The notes: a model not told the origin generated them from the sequence alone. A DNA stretch of 64,000 nucleotides from Marinomonas posidonica IVIA-Po-181 (GCF_000214215.1 NC_015559.1:1364001-1428000), one strand, 5' to 3'. Counted from the stretch's first letter, positions 29,986 to 40,208 are shown. Made by a program: numbers and translations.

Positions 29986-30834
29986 TTATTTGGATGTTGT
30001 AATAAACTCGTTAAAATGTTTCTGTTCTTCGATGGCAATCCAATCATTTAAAGACCACAAATCTGCAACAGGAACATTGGTAAAAGGCAAATGGTGAAGA
30101 TAACCATCGGGCCCAAATTCTGTCGTCATGGTGGTCGTAGTACGACCTTCTTTCAAGTGGTGTTGCCATACGGATTGCCACATTGATTGATGGAAACGAA
30201 GTGCCGTTTGATACTCTGGCGCTTCAGGATGGGGCACTTGAGCGCCTTGGTCATACCCCACTCGGGCTTGAATGTGGAATACCCGCTTAAGAAACTCTGA
30301 TAAGTCATCTTCAGGTTGATTCAACAAACGTTCGCACACGAGTACCCAATGGCTGATGTCCATGGTGAATTTCAGATCGGGTAACTGGCGAATCAAATCC
30401 AGCGTCAGCCATGGGCTGTAAAGCGAGGTTCCTCTGTGTGTTTCAAAACTACAGACTATGCCTGCTTTATCCGATAAGGCTTGCGCCTGACCAAAGAAAT
30501 CCACTTTTTCCGACAAGGACCAACGATCATTTCCGGGTAATACGTTGATGAATTTGGCATCCAATTCAATGGCAAACTCGATCTGCGTTGCCATTCGAGC
30601 CAAATGTTGTTCTGGTGTTTCTGACTGATCTGGTATGACATCACCACCGGTAAACAAAATAGCGATGTAATCTAGCTCGTTCTGCGTTAGACCTTGTTTG
30701 AATTGTGTTCTTGCTTCCTGCGTCAATGGAATGCGAGCCTCGACACCTTGAAAGCCAACGTCTTTCAACTTAGGGGCGATCTGATCCAATGGTTGAGTGA
30801 CACCCCAAAGAGTACGAAAAAGCGCTAATTGCAT
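29986..30834 (-). CDS. Xylose isomerase-like TIM barrel protein (sugar phosphate isomerase/epimerase family)
   Basis: 282 residues of the AP-endonuclease-2/xylose-isomerase-like superfamily. [38 protein letters not shown] (metal Glu and His) and [13 protein letters not shown] (metal Asp and His) mark successive barrel strands, and [10 protein letters not shown] gives the last Glu. Members isomerise or epimerise sugars and hydroxy acids or dehydrate inosose-like compounds. It lies between the ureohydrolase and the oxygenase in the same direction. The substrate is unknown. Confidence 0.83.
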   Translation of the reverse strand: MQLALFRTLWGVTQPLDQIAPKLKDVGFQGVEARIPLTQEARTQFKQGLTQNELDYIAILFTGGDVIPDQSETPEQHLARMATQIEFAIELDAKFINVLPGNDRWSLSEKVDFFGQAQALSDKAGIVCSFETHRGTSLYSPWLTLDLIRQLPDLKFTMDISHWVLVCERLLNQPEDDLSEFLKRVFHIQARVGYDQGAQVPHPEAPEYQTALRFHQSMWQSVWQHHLKEGRTTTTMTTEFGPDGYLHHLPFTNVPVADLWSLNDWIAIEEQKHFNEFITTSK

Positions 30835-30892
30835 GTTATGACTCTCTTTTGATCCGTAGTATTAAGTAAAAAATTCAGCCTGAATTCAACTG

Positions 30893-31849
30893 CTATCGGT
30901 AGTTTACCTTAGGTAAAATACACAGCATTTCATACAGGTAATTGGCAGCTAATTGCGATGTGTTGCCACTTACATCATAAGGCGGTGACACTTCTACGAG
31001 ATCACCACCAATCACATTTAAACCTCGACAGCCTCGTATAATTTCTAATCCTTGAGATGAGGTCAAACCACCGACTTCTGGTGTGCCCGTACCAGGGGCC
31101 CAAGCAGGATCAATGCCATCTATGTCAAATGATATGTAAACGGGCTTATCACCCATCTTATGACGGATTTCTGCCATAAGAGATTCCAAAGATTTGTACC
31201 AACATTGCTCTGCTGTAATCAGCTGAAAGCCTTGGTCTTCGCCCCATTTAAAGTCTTCAGAGGAATAGCCTTGAGCACGTTGGCCTATTTGCACAACACG
31301 CTCACAGTCTAACAAGCCTTCTTCGACAGCACGGCGAAAAGTTGTGCCGTGTGCGATTTTTTCGCCAAACATGTGATCATTTGTATCAGTGTGAGCATCA
31401 ACATGGATCAAACCAACGGGACCATGTTTTTTTGCGATGGCACGCAAGATAGGTAAGGTTAGAGTGTGATCGCCACCCAGCGTCAGTGGAATAAGAGGGT
31501 AAGCATTCAGCTTGTCGTAATATTTCTCAATAATATCGACTGATTTTAATAGGTTGTAAGTATTAATGGGCACGTCACCAATGTCTGCCACAGATAGTGA
31601 ATCAAATGGTGCAGCGCCTGTGGCCATATTATAAGGTCGAATCATCACGGATTCAGCGCGAATCTGGCGAGGGCCATAGCGTGTCCCAGCTCTTTGGGAA
31701 GTGCCTACGTCCAAAGGGATACCAACGAACGCCACATCCAATTCCTCTAGGTTTTCAACAAAAGGCAATCTCATCATAGTGGCTCGTCCACCAAAGCGTG
31801 GCATGTCGTTTCCACTCTGTGGTTGATGTAATGGTTTTTCTGTAGACAT
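30893..31849 (-). CDS. gbuA: Guanidinobutyrase-like ureohydrolase (agmatinase/arginase family)
   Basis: 318 residues. Manganese ligands are visible in GGDHTLTLP, HVDAHTDTND and SFDIDGIDPAWAPGTGTPE. The N-terminus (PRFGGRATMMRLP) and the block GTRYGPRQIRAESVMIRPYN closely resemble Pseudomonas 4-guanidinobutyrase (GbuA) and 3-guanidinopropionase rather than agmatinase SpeB. It should hydrolyse a guanidino acid to urea and an amino acid. It heads a seven-gene minus-strand cluster and is divergent from a LysR gene, with a shared palindrome at 31951-31972. Confidence 0.85.
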   Translation of the reverse strand: MSTEKPLHQPQSGNDMPRFGGRATMMRLPFVENLEELDVAFVGIPLDVGTSQRAGTRYGPRQIRAESVMIRPYNMATGAAPFDSLSVADIGDVPINTYNLLKSVDIIEKYYDKLNAYPLIPLTLGGDHTLTLPILRAIAKKHGPVGLIHVDAHTDTNDHMFGEKIAHGTTFRRAVEEGLLDCERVVQIGQRAQGYSSEDFKWGEDQGFQLITAEQCWYKSLESLMAEIRHKMGDKPVYISFDIDGIDPAWAPGTGTPEVGGLTSSQGLEIIRGCRGLNVIGGDLVEVSPPYDVSGNTSQLAANYLYEMLCILPKVNYR

Positions 31850-31950
31850 ATATCCTCATTCTTTATTGCTAAGTGATTGGAGTCATTGGTAGGACTTGAT
31901 CCGATACTAGAAAACAAAGCTTGACCAATAAATAGGAAATGCCAAATACT

Positions 31951-31972
31951 TACTTCACTGATTACTGAAGTA
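31951..31972. promoter_or_regulatory. LysR-type operator palindrome between gbuA and its regulator
   Basis: TACTTCA (31951-31957) and TGAAGTA (31966-31972) are exact reverse complements around 8 bases, containing the T-N11-A pattern of LysR boxes. It lies 26 bases upstream of the lysR start and about 100 bases upstream of the gbuA start, the usual position for autoregulation and divergent activation. Confidence 0.65.
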
Positions 31973-31997
31973 TCATTTAACGGTTTAGGAAGGAAAA

Positions 31998-32903
31998 ATG
32001 TTGAAATCAGATAAACGCATAAACATTCGTTTACTCGAAGTCTTTGTATCGGTCGTTAAATGCCAAGGGTATTCTGGCGCACAGCAGGCGCTCAATCTTT
32101 CCACCTCGGCCATTAGTAACTACATGAGTGAGTTGGAAAGTTATGTGGGCTTTACCTTGTGTCAAAGAGGGCGGTCTGGGTTTAAACTGACCGAAAAAGG
32201 TCAACAGTTTCTCCATCAAGCGATAAAATTATTAAGTGAAATAAATGAATTAGAGCGTCATGCAGAGACATTGAAAGGGGATTTGGGAGGCACGTTTCGT
32301 ATCGCGGTATTGGATGCCACAGTGTTAGACGATACCTTGTCAATGCCAAACATCATTCGTCTATTTAATGAGCGTTTTCCTGCGGTTCATATCAATCTGC
32401 AAATTCGCAGCCCTTATGAACAAGTACAAGGCATTTTAAACAATGACCTAGACTTGGCGATTGGTAATTTTCCATCGAGTGTGAGTAATCTAGTCGAAGA
32501 GAAACTCTATCGAGAACAGCATTGGCTATATTGCAGTCACTTGAACCCGTTGTTTGAAAACAAACAGATTACCCAAGAGCAAGTGACTCAATGTGGGTTG
32601 GTGACACGAAGCTATTGGACCAATGCTGATTTGCGTCAAAAAGGGTTTGGGCACAGTACCGCGACAGTAGAAAGTATGGAAGCGCAGTTGACGCTGATTC
32701 TTTCTGGAAAATTTGTTGGTTATTTGCCCGAGCATTACGCTCAGAACTTGATGTTGTCGAATCAGTTAAGACCCCTGTTGCCGAGTGAATTTGGCTATCA
32801 AGCCCCTTTCTCTATGATTTGCAAAAGAGGGCGAAGTAAAGAGCTGTTTATTCGAACAATGAGAGAGCTCCTTATTGAACAAACAGCAGGAAAAGCCAAG
32901 TAA
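31998..32903 (+). CDS. LysR-family transcriptional regulator, divergent from the gbuA cluster
   Basis: 301 residues. N-terminal winged HTH: LLEVFVSVVKCQGYSGAQQALNLSTSAISNYMSELE, then the co-inducer-binding domain with FRIAVLDATV and AIGNFPSS. The gene points away from gbuA across a 148-base spacer with a palindromic LysR box, so it most likely activates the guanidino/2OG-oxygenase cluster in response to a pathway intermediate. AGGAAGG precedes ATG 31998. Confidence 0.9.
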   Translation: MLKSDKRINIRLLEVFVSVVKCQGYSGAQQALNLSTSAISNYMSELESYVGFTLCQRGRSGFKLTEKGQQFLHQAIKLLSEINELERHAETLKGDLGGTFRIAVLDATVLDDTLSMPNIIRLFNERFPAVHINLQIRSPYEQVQGILNNDLDLAIGNFPSSVSNLVEEKLYREQHWLYCSHLNPLFENKQITQEQVTQCGLVTRSYWTNADLRQKGFGHSTATVESMEAQLTLILSGKFVGYLPEHYAQNLMLSNQLRPLLPSEFGYQAPFSMICKRGRSKELFIRTMRELLIEQTAGKAK

Positions 32904-33001
32904 GTTGCGTTTCTCTTACCTTTATATCCGCTTTCTTCTTATCAATTCGTTGAGCCAGATTGTCACATGAACACGCCATCAAATTGTGTCCGATTATCTG
33001 G

Positions 33002-33652
33002 CTAATGGCTTATCAATAATTTAATTCCCAGTCCCATTAATAACACCCCGGCCACTCGCTCGATCCAGTCTTTTAAAAAAGTACTTTTTTGTTGGATCTT
33101 GGGGGTGGTTAGCAATGTCGACACGATTGCAAACCAGATGAAATGAATGAGAGCAATATAAACACCGTAACTCAGTTCCATGAATAAAGAAGTCTTACTG
33201 GAAATTACTTGGCTAAATAAAGAGACGATAAACAACATGGTTTTTGGGTTGAGGGCATTACAAGCAAATCCAGACCAAAAAGCAGAATGCGAATTTGATA
33301 TGGCCTCTGCTTTTGAAGAATGTGATGGCAGCGAGCGATGTTTGAAAAGACGACTTTTTATGTCTGGCCACAGAGCAGACACGCCTAGCCAGATAAGGTA
33401 CGCCGCGCCGAAATATCGTAATGCATTTAGCACCCAAACATTCTGAGCAAAGATAATGCCTAGTCCTAGTAAGGTGTAAGCGAGATGCACACTGATGGCA
33501 GCACTAATGCCAAATGCGCACAAAATACCGGCTTGGCGTCCTTTTAAGAGTGAAATTTTAGACACCATGGCAAAGTCCGGCCCTGGGCTAATAACGGCCA
33601 ACAAGCTAATGATGGCGACAGAATACAGTTCGAAATGGTCTAAATGAGGCAT
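33002..33652 (-). CDS. LysE/RhtB-family amino acid exporter
   Basis: 216 residues, six membrane segments. The LysE family signature SPGPDFAMVSKISLLKGRQAGIL is near the N-terminus, with AYLIWLGVSALW and CNALNPKTMLFIVSLF later (the NPK motif). It exports amino acids or their analogues. The gene is divergent from the GcvA-type regulator at 33734, which might control it, and convergent with the LysR gene at 31998. Confidence 0.9.
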   Translation of the reverse strand: MPHLDHFELYSVAIISLLAVISPGPDFAMVSKISLLKGRQAGILCAFGISAAISVHLAYTLLGLGIIFAQNVWVLNALRYFGAAYLIWLGVSALWPDIKSRLFKHRSLPSHSSKAEAISNSHSAFWSGFACNALNPKTMLFIVSLFSQVISSKTSLFMELSYGVYIALIHFIWFAIVSTLLTTPKIQQKSTFLKDWIERVAGVLLMGLGIKLLISH

Positions 33653-33733
33653 GAAGTCTTTCCTTTATCTGTGAATAATGGAATTATTAAATTATTTAAA
33701 CCTTAATAAAATCGATAATTTTTGGTGATTATT

Positions 33734-34630
33734 GTGAGTAAAATTCACAGAAATAAAAATCTTCCTCCCTTGAATGCTCTTGCCGCATTTGAAGCCGCAG
33801 CCAAACATCAGAGCTTTACCAAAGCCGCGGAAGAGTTGCACCTGACACATGGCGCGATCAGCCGAGCGGTTGCTCAGGTTGAGGAGCGAATAGGCGTGGA
33901 TTTATTTCTACGCCGCCATCGTCGAGTTTACTTAACGGCCGCGGGGCAGCGGCTATTAAAAACAACCAGTCAAAGCCTGGATGCTTTGAGTCGAACCGTA
34001 GAAGAAATTCATCGGCACGACTTGAGCTCCCCGTTTCTTGTGGTGTCGTGTGAGCCGAGTTTGGCAATGCGATGGCTGATGCCGAGGTTGGGAGAATTCA
34101 AGGCATTATGCCCAGATCTGCACATTGACCTACGCATGGCGGGTGGACCAATTGATCTATTGGCGGAGGGCTGTGATGTGGCCATTCGTCGCATGGATTT
34201 TACGGTCAAATCTGATTATCAAGTGACAAGGCTATGTGCTGAATTCGCTGGGCCTGTTTGCAGTCATGGTTACTGGACGCAGTTAGAGAATCAGAATCTT
34301 AATAACGCGAATTGGCTACACAGCCGAACTCGTCCACAGGCTTGGTATGATTGGTTGTCTACTGAGAAAGACCAAACCATGTCACCGAATACAGAACAGC
34401 ATTTCGACCACTTTTTCTATGCCTTACAGGCTGCACAAGACCACCTTGGTGTTGTCATTGGCTCAGTGCCGTTAGTATCAGATGACTTACAAAAGCAGCG
34501 CTTAATCGCACCGCTAGGGTTAAAGCCAACGGGGGTTGACTACGCACTTCTCACGCTCGATGGGGTTGAGCAAGACCCACGAATAGCTCAATTCTCGAAT
34601 TGGTTATTAGGTGTGATCTCAGACACTTAA
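33734..34630 (+). CDS. LysR-family regulator, GcvA-like
   Basis: About 298 residues. LPPLNALAAFEAAAKHQSFT and LHLTHGAISRAVAQVEERIGVDLF form the GcvA-type HTH, and the ligand domain begins LVVSCEPSLAMRWLMPRLGEF, with LLAEGCDVAIRR typical of this subgroup. Start is probably GTG at 33734 (MSKIHRNKN); TTG/GTG codons upstream are weaker. It lies between a lysE exporter (divergent) and the sarcosine oxidase genes (same strand, 208 bases downstream) and may regulate either. Confidence 0.88.
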   Translation: MSKIHRNKNLPPLNALAAFEAAAKHQSFTKAAEELHLTHGAISRAVAQVEERIGVDLFLRRHRRVYLTAAGQRLLKTTSQSLDALSRTVEEIHRHDLSSPFLVVSCEPSLAMRWLMPRLGEFKALCPDLHIDLRMAGGPIDLLAEGCDVAIRRMDFTVKSDYQVTRLCAEFAGPVCSHGYWTQLENQNLNNANWLHSRTRPQAWYDWLSTEKDQTMSPNTEQHFDHFFYALQAAQDHLGVVIGSVPLVSDDLQKQRLIAPLGLKPTGVDYALLTLDGVEQDPRIAQFSNWLLGVISDT

Positions 34631-34838
34631 TCATTTGCCCTGTGTAGACGAATTTGACTGCGCATTCTGCCTTTGTCGTAATTTGTCATTCCGCGGACGC
34701 TCCCGAGCATTAGACCCCATATCTTTGACTTTATTATCAGGTCGAACGCTTGATCTATGGTCAATCACACCCTTGATAGACCAATCATTTTGTACCACCC
34801 ATGACAGTGTTTTGCTGTCTTTGTAAGGAGCTGATTTG

Positions 34839-36092
34839 ATGCAGCATTATTCAGGCTTTGGGTTGTTAAAGCACAGTTTGACTCATCATGAGAACTGGCA
34901 GCGGGTATGGCGTAATCCAACCCCGAAAAAGAAATACGATGTCATCATCGTGGGTGGAGGCGGTCACGGCCTGGCAACAGCGTATTACCTAGCGAAAGAA
35001 TTTGGTGTAACCAATGTGGCGGTGATTGAAAAAGGCTTCTTAGGTGGCGGTAATACGGCACGTAATACCACCATAGTACGCTCAAATTACTTATGGGATG
35101 AAGCCGCACATTTGTATGAACATGCGATGCAATTGTGGGAAGGCTTGTCGCAAGAGCTCAATTACAACGTGATGTTTTCTCAGCGTGGGTGTATGAATTT
35201 AGGTCATACCTTGCAAGACATGCGTGACATCGAGCGACGTGTCAACGCTAACCGTCTGAATGGCATTGATGGTGAAGTATTAGATGCCAAACAGGTGCAA
35301 GAAATCGTGCCTGTGCTGGATTGTTCTGACTCTGCCCGTTATCCCGTGATGGGAGCTTCTTGGCAGCCAAGAGCAGGTGTTGCTCGTCATGATGCTGTGG
35401 CTTGGGGCTATGCCCGAGGCGCCGATGCCCATGGTGTGGATTTGATCCAACAAACCGAAGTGGAAGACTTGATCATTGAAGATGGCACTGTCGTTGGTGT
35501 GCGCACCGATCGTTATGGTGAGATTCGTGCGGATCGTGTCGGTTGTGTGGTGGCTGGTAATTCTGGTGTGATGGCGAAAAAAGCGGGTTTCAAGTTGCCC
35601 CTAGAGTCTCACCCATTACAGGCCCTAGTGTCGGAACCCATTAAACCTGTGTTGGATACCGTGGTGATGTCGAACCATGTACATGGCTATGCCAGCCAAT
35701 CCGATAAAGGGGATTTGGTCATTGGTGCCGGCATTGATGGATACAACGGCTATGGTCAACGAGGGTCTTACACCACCATCGAACACACCATCCAAGCGAT
35801 TGTGGAAATGTTTCCTGTGTTTAGCCGTGTGCGCATGAATCGTCAGTGGGGCGGCATTGTTGATACTTGTCCCGATGCGTGTCCAATCATCAGTGAAACG
35901 CCTGTTAAGAATCTCTTTTTCAACTGTGGTTGGGGAACGGGTGGCTTTAAAGCAACACCAGGTTCCGGTCATGTGTTTGCCGCGTCTTTGGCAAAAGGGG
36001 AAATGCATGAGCTGGCGAAGCCATTTTCTATGTTTCGTTTTCATAATGGTGCGTTGGTGGATGAACACGGCGCGGCGGGTGTTGCACACTAA
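34839..36092 (+). CDS. soxB: Sarcosine oxidase beta subunit
   Basis: 417 residues. Flavoprotein subunit of heterotetrameric sarcosine oxidase that oxidises sarcosine (N-methylglycine) to glycine, H2O2 and a one-carbon unit. The FAD motif is [18 protein letters not shown], with [18 protein letters not shown] and [17 protein letters not shown] at the flavin site; the family's covalent FMN His lies near [15 protein letters not shown] 34839 has TAAGGAG at the right distance. First gene of soxBDAG-purU. Confidence 0.95.
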   Translation: MQHYSGFGLLKHSLTHHENWQRVWRNPTPKKKYDVIIVGGGGHGLATAYYLAKEFGVTNVAVIEKGFLGGGNTARNTTIVRSNYLWDEAAHLYEHAMQLWEGLSQELNYNVMFSQRGCMNLGHTLQDMRDIERRVNANRLNGIDGEVLDAKQVQEIVPVLDCSDSARYPVMGASWQPRAGVARHDAVAWGYARGADAHGVDLIQQTEVEDLIIEDGTVVGVRTDRYGEIRADRVGCVVAGNSGVMAKKAGFKLPLESHPLQALVSEPIKPVLDTVVMSNHVHGYASQSDKGDLVIGAGIDGYNGYGQRGSYTTIEHTIQAIVEMFPVFSRVRMNRQWGGIVDTCPDACPIISETPVKNLFFNCGWGTGGFKATPGSGHVFAASLAKGEMHELAKPFSMFRFHNGALVDEHGAAGVAH

Positions 36093-36124
36093 TTGGGCTC
36101 ACACCGAGTACGGAGAGAAAGATC

Positions 36125-36409
36125 ATGTTTCATATTTATTGCCCACATTGCGGTGAATATCGTGAAGAAGAAGAGTTTCATGCAAGAGGCGAAGCGCACA
36201 TTGCTCGCCCATTAGACCCAGATGCTTGTAGTGACGAAGAGTGGGGCGATTTTTTGTATTTTCGTAAAAACCCTCGCGGCATACATCATGAGCTATGGAT
36301 TCATGCAGCCGGTTGTCGCAAGTTTTTTAATGTGACGAGAAACACGCAAACATACGAAATCAAAGAAGTTTACAAAATTGGTGAAATGCCATCTGTTGTG
36401 GCTGAGTAA
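36125..36409 (+). CDS. soxD: Sarcosine oxidase delta subunit
   Basis: 94 residues. Small zinc-binding subunit of heterotetrameric sarcosine oxidase. CPHCGEYREEEEFHARGEAH at the N-terminus and HAAGCRKFFNVTRN near the middle contain the three Cys and one His zinc ligands. GDFLYFRKNPRGIHHELW is the family core. Encoded between soxB and soxA as in other sox operons. Confidence 0.95.
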   Translation: MFHIYCPHCGEYREEEEFHARGEAHIARPLDPDACSDEEWGDFLYFRKNPRGIHHELWIHAAGCRKFFNVTRNTQTYEIKEVYKIGEMPSVVAE

Positions 36410-36421
36410 AGGAGCCTGGTG

Positions 36422-39400
36422 ATGTCTCAGAAAAATCGTCTTCAAGAAGGTGGCCGAATTGATCGTGGTCAGCCATTAACCTTTACTTTCAATGGTGAGT
36501 CTTATCAAGGCTACGCAGGCGACACGCTGGCTTCGGCGTTAATCGCAAATGGTGTGGATGTGATCGGTCGGAGTTTTAAATACAGCCGACCTAGAGGTCT
36601 GGTTGCTGCCGGTGCAGAAGAGCCAAATGGTGTGGTGCAACTGGGGGCCACAGAAGCCACTCAAATACCAAACGTACGTGCAACACAACAGTCTCTCTAT
36701 CAAGGTTTAGTGGCCGCTTCAACCAATGGTTGGCCAAATGTGGAAACCGACTTGATGGGATTGGTAGGGAAAATCGGTGGCAAGATGATGCCTCCGGGGT
36801 TCTATTATAAAACCTTCATGTTCCCGCAATCCATGTGGCCGACTTATGAGTCTTATATCCGTAAAGCCGCCGGTCTAGGCCGAGCCTCAAAAGAAAAAGA
36901 CGTCGACATTTACGACAAGATGAATCAGCACACAGATTTGTTGGTCGTGGGAGCAGGCCCCGCTGGCTTAATGGCGGCTTTAGTGGCTGCACGGGCTGGC
37001 ATACGGGTCATCATTGCCGATGAGCAAAATGAGTTTGGTGGCAGTTTATTGAGTAGTAACGAACGCATTGACGGTAAACCTGCCGCTGAGTGGGTAGCGG
37101 AAGTCGTTAATGAACTGGCTCAATTTGACGATGTTTTAATGCTTGCGAATTCTCAAGTGAACGGTTATCACGATCATAACTTCTTAACCATCCAACAGCA
37201 TTGTACCGATCAATTTGCTGACCGTGCTCCTAATGGTGCTGTGGCTCAGCGTTTGCATCGTGTGCGAGCCAAGTGGGTGGTATTGGCAACGGGAGCCCAT
37301 GAGCGTCCATTGGTGTTTGGTAATAATGATTTGCCAGGCTCAATGCAAGCCAGTGCGGTGTCGACCTATATTAATCGCTTTGGTGTGGTGCCGGGGAAAG
37401 AGCTGGTATTGATGACTTCAAATGACAATGCTTACCGCGCCGCCATTGATTGGCACGATGCTGGTCGTCGTGTGGTGGCCATTGTGGATTCACGTACAAC
37501 CCCACAAGGGGCGTGGATTGAGGCCGCTCGTGAACGTGGAATCAGCATCATTGTTGGCTCAGGTGTGATTGAAGCCCATGGCAGTAAGCGTGTGACTGGC
37601 GTGTCGATTGCGCCTTTAAATGAATCTGGTGATAAAGTCACTGGCTCTATTGTCAAAATGAAAGCAGATACCATCGCCACTTCGGGTGGTTGGAGTCCTG
37701 TAATTCACTTGTCTTGTCATACCGGTTCTCGTCCTGTTTGGAGTGATGAGGTGATTGGGTTCTTGCCCGGACCAAGTTTGCAAAAGCAACTTACTGCAGG
37801 GGCAATTAACGGCGCATTCACAACGGCTGAAGCCTTATCTCAGGGGCGTGAAGCGGCTTATGATGCGTTAGTGCATCTTGGTTTAGACAAGCCTGAAGTG
37901 AGTGTTCCAAGTACAGAAGATGTGGTAGAAGGCACACCAATGGCGCTGTTCCATATTCCACACATTAAACCGACGTCAAAAGCGCCTAAGCAATTTGTCG
38001 ATTATCAAAATGACGTCACCGCAGCAGGCATTGAATTAGCCTGTCGTGAAGGGTTTGAATCCATTGAACATGTGAAGCGTTATACCGCCATGGGCTTTGG
38101 TACGGATCAAGGCAAGCTTGGCAACATCAATGGTATGGCGATTGCGGCAAAAGCCTTGCAGCAAAGCATTCCTGAAACGGGTACCACGATTTTCCGTCCT
38201 AACTACACTCCCGTCACTTTTGGTGCCATTGCTGGCCGTGATTGCGGTGAACTATTTGATCCAAAACGCTTTACTGCCATGCATGCTTGGCATGTAGAGC
38301 GCGGCGCCAAATTTGAAGATGTGGGTCAATGGAAACGTCCTTGGTACTTCCCGAAAGGCAATGAAAGTATGCAAGAAGCCCTCAATCGAGAGTGTTTGGC
38401 CACTCGTGAGTCCGTTGGTATTTTGGACGCATCGACGCTAGGTAAAATTGACATCCAAGGGAAAGATGCTCGTGAATTTTTAGGGCGAGTTTATTCAAAT
38501 GCTTGGGCGAAGTTGGCCGTGGGCAAATGTCGCTATGGTCTGATGTGTGGTGAAGACGGCATGGTGTTCGACGATGGCGTGACCTCTTGCCTAGGGGAAA
38601 ATCACTTCTTGATGACCACTACGACGGGGGGAGCGGCGCATGTGTTGGAATGGTTGGAACTCTACCATCAGACGGAATGGCCTGAAATGGAAGTGTACTT
38701 TACTTCGGTGACAGATCATTGGTCGACAATGACCATTTCTGGTCCCAACAGTCGCAAGTTGCTGGAAAAACTCACTGACGATGACGTGTCAAAAGACAGC
38801 TTTGCCTACATGGATTGGAAACACATCACTGTGGCTGGCGTACCTGCACGGGTGTTCCGTATCTCGTTTACTGGGGAATTGTCTTATGAGATTAATGTGC
38901 AAGCCAACTATGGAATGCAGGTTTGGAAAGCCCTGTTTGAGCATGAGGAAACCTTTAATCTGACGCCATACGGTACTGAGACCATGCACATTTTGCGTGC
39001 TGAGAAGGGCTTTATTATTGCCGGTCAAGACACCGATGGTTCGGTGCACCCATTTGACTTAGGCATGCCTTGGGCGGTTGCTATGAAGAAGCCGTTTAGC
39101 TTTATAGGGAAGCGAGGTATGCAACGAGAAGATTGTGTTCGTGCAGACCGTAAGCAGCTTGTCGGATTAAAAACCATTGATCCTAATGTGGTCTTGCCAG
39201 AAGGCGCACAAGGGGTATTTGATCCGCAAGCGCCGATTCCGATGCCAATGGTTGGTCACGTATCGTCGAGCTACTGGAGTGCGTGCTTAGGTCGATCCGT
39301 GGCCATGGGCTTTGTAAAAGGCGGCCATGACAAAATGGGAGAAAAAGTGTTTTACCCACTGGTCGATGGTCGTGTGGTGGAAGCTGAGATATGCAGTCCA

Positions 39401-39439
39401 ATTTTCTTAGATCCTAAAGGGGAGCGCCAACATGTCTGA
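36422..39439 (+). CDS. soxA: Sarcosine oxidase alpha subunit
   Basis: 1005 residues. Holds the NAD site and the folate-binding aminomethyltransferase-like domain, passing the methyl carbon to tetrahydrofolate. An N-terminal 2Fe-2S-like fold without cysteines (LTFTFNGESYQGYAGDTLASAL) is followed by LLVVGAGPAGLMAALVAARAG (dinucleotide site), a second Rossmann region (VLMTSNDNAYRAA) and the C-terminal GcvT-like part (from about residue 615) with GSVHPFDLGMPW. ATG 36422 has AAAGGAG upstream. It overlaps soxG by 8 bases. Confidence 0.95.
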   Translation: MSQKNRLQEGGRIDRGQPLTFTFNGESYQGYAGDTLASALIANGVDVIGRSFKYSRPRGLVAAGAEEPNGVVQLGATEATQIPNVRATQQSLYQGLVAASTNGWPNVETDLMGLVGKIGGKMMPPGFYYKTFMFPQSMWPTYESYIRKAAGLGRASKEKDVDIYDKMNQHTDLLVVGAGPAGLMAALVAARAGIRVIIADEQNEFGGSLLSSNERIDGKPAAEWVAEVVNELAQFDDVLMLANSQVNGYHDHNFLTIQQHCTDQFADRAPNGAVAQRLHRVRAKWVVLATGAHERPLVFGNNDLPGSMQASAVSTYINRFGVVPGKELVLMTSNDNAYRAAIDWHDAGRRVVAIVDSRTTPQGAWIEAARERGISIIVGSGVIEAHGSKRVTGVSIAPLNESGDKVTGSIVKMKADTIATSGGWSPVIHLSCHTGSRPVWSDEVIGFLPGPSLQKQLTAGAINGAFTTAEALSQGREAAYDALVHLGLDKPEVSVPSTEDVVEGTPMALFHIPHIKPTSKAPKQFVDYQNDVTAAGIELACREGFESIEHVKRYTAMGFGTDQGKLGNINGMAIAAKALQQSIPETGTTIFRPNYTPVTFGAIAGRDCGELFDPKRFTAMHAWHVERGAKFEDVGQWKRPWYFPKGNESMQEALNRECLATRESVGILDASTLGKIDIQGKDAREFLGRVYSNAWAKLAVGKCRYGLMCGEDGMVFDDGVTSCLGENHFLMTTTTGGAAHVLEWLELYHQTEWPEMEVYFTSVTDHWSTMTISGPNSRKLLEKLTDDDVSKDSFAYMDWKHITVAGVPARVFRISFTGELSYEINVQANYGMQVWKALFEHEETFNLTPYGTETMHILRAEKGFIIAGQDTDGSVHPFDLGMPWAVAMKKPFSFIGKRGMQREDCVRADRKQLVGLKTIDPNVVLPEGAQGVFDPQAPIPMPMVGHVSSSYWSACLGRSVAMGFVKGGHDKMGEKVFYPLVDGRVVEAEICSPIFLDPKGERQHV

Positions 39440-40103
39440 GTTAAATCAAGGCACCAATGAAGCAACGCCAATGAAGTTGGTGATGGATCAATTGCCTGCG
39501 GTTGATGTGCCATATGAAAGTCCATTGAATCATGCGGATTTGGATCAGATTGCAGAGCAAGGGTTACAAGGCGGTGGTGTGGTGTTTCGGGAGCTGTCGC
39601 TGGGTTTACTGACCTTGCGTTGCTCACCGAGCGAAGAGCAAAAGCAATGCCTTGAGTCGATTCTTGGACTGGCATTACCGACCTCTCCTTTAACCTCAAT
39701 CACACAAGGTCAAGGTGATGAGCGTGTTTCTGTGCGCTGGATGTCACCCGATGAATGGACGATTTACCTTCCCCAAGGTCAAGCCTTTGAGTTGGAGAAG
39801 CGTATTTTCGCCGAGCTGGATGGTCATTACTCTTTGGTCAATGTGAGTGGTGGCTATACGGTATTCGAATTGTCTGGCGAGAAGGTCGTGGAAGTGTTGA
39901 AAAAATCCACGCCGATTGATTTCTATGACAGCGAATTCCCTGTTGGAAAGGTGGTCTCGACTATTTTTGCCAAAACTGGCGCGACCATTTGTCGGACCGA
40001 AGAACAGACTTACGAACTCTTGGTTAGACGCAGCTTTGCCGACTACCTCTGGCTCTGGTTACAAGATGCCAGTCAAGAGTATGGCTTGACAGTCAAAGTC
40101 TAA
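39432..40103 (+). CDS. soxG: Sarcosine oxidase gamma subunit
   Basis: 223 residues. Structural gamma subunit of heterotetrameric sarcosine oxidase with a GcvT-like fold. VRWMSPDEWTIYLP, LVNVSGGYTVFELSGEKVVEVLKK and the C-terminal LLVRRSFADYLWLWLQDASQEYG segment match SoxG. It begins within soxA. A hairpin pair follows before purU. Confidence 0.93.
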   Translation: MSELNQGTNEATPMKLVMDQLPAVDVPYESPLNHADLDQIAEQGLQGGGVVFRELSLGLLTLRCSPSEEQKQCLESILGLALPTSPLTSITQGQGDERVSVRWMSPDEWTIYLPQGQAFELEKRIFAELDGHYSLVNVSGGYTVFELSGEKVVEVLKKSTPIDFYDSEFPVGKVVSTIFAKTGATICRTEEQTYELLVRRSFADYLWLWLQDASQEYGLTVKV

Positions 40104-40123
40104 TAACCATGTTAACCCCTCAA

Positions 40124-40182
40124 AACACCTAAAGGTGTTCCGGTCGGCTACTCGGACTGCCCTCTGAGTAGCCAATCGTTTT
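40124..40182 (+). terminator. Tandem hairpins between soxG and purU
   Basis: AACACCT (40124-40130) pairs with AGGTGTT (40133-40139). Immediately after, GGCTACTC (40146-40153) pairs with GAGTAGCC (40166-40173) around a 12-base loop and is followed by AATCGTTTTT. The second hairpin has a terminator-like T-run and probably separates full soxBDAG expression from purU. Confidence 0.6.
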
Positions 40183-40208
40183 TGATATTCCCATAAAGAG
40201 ATATTGGT

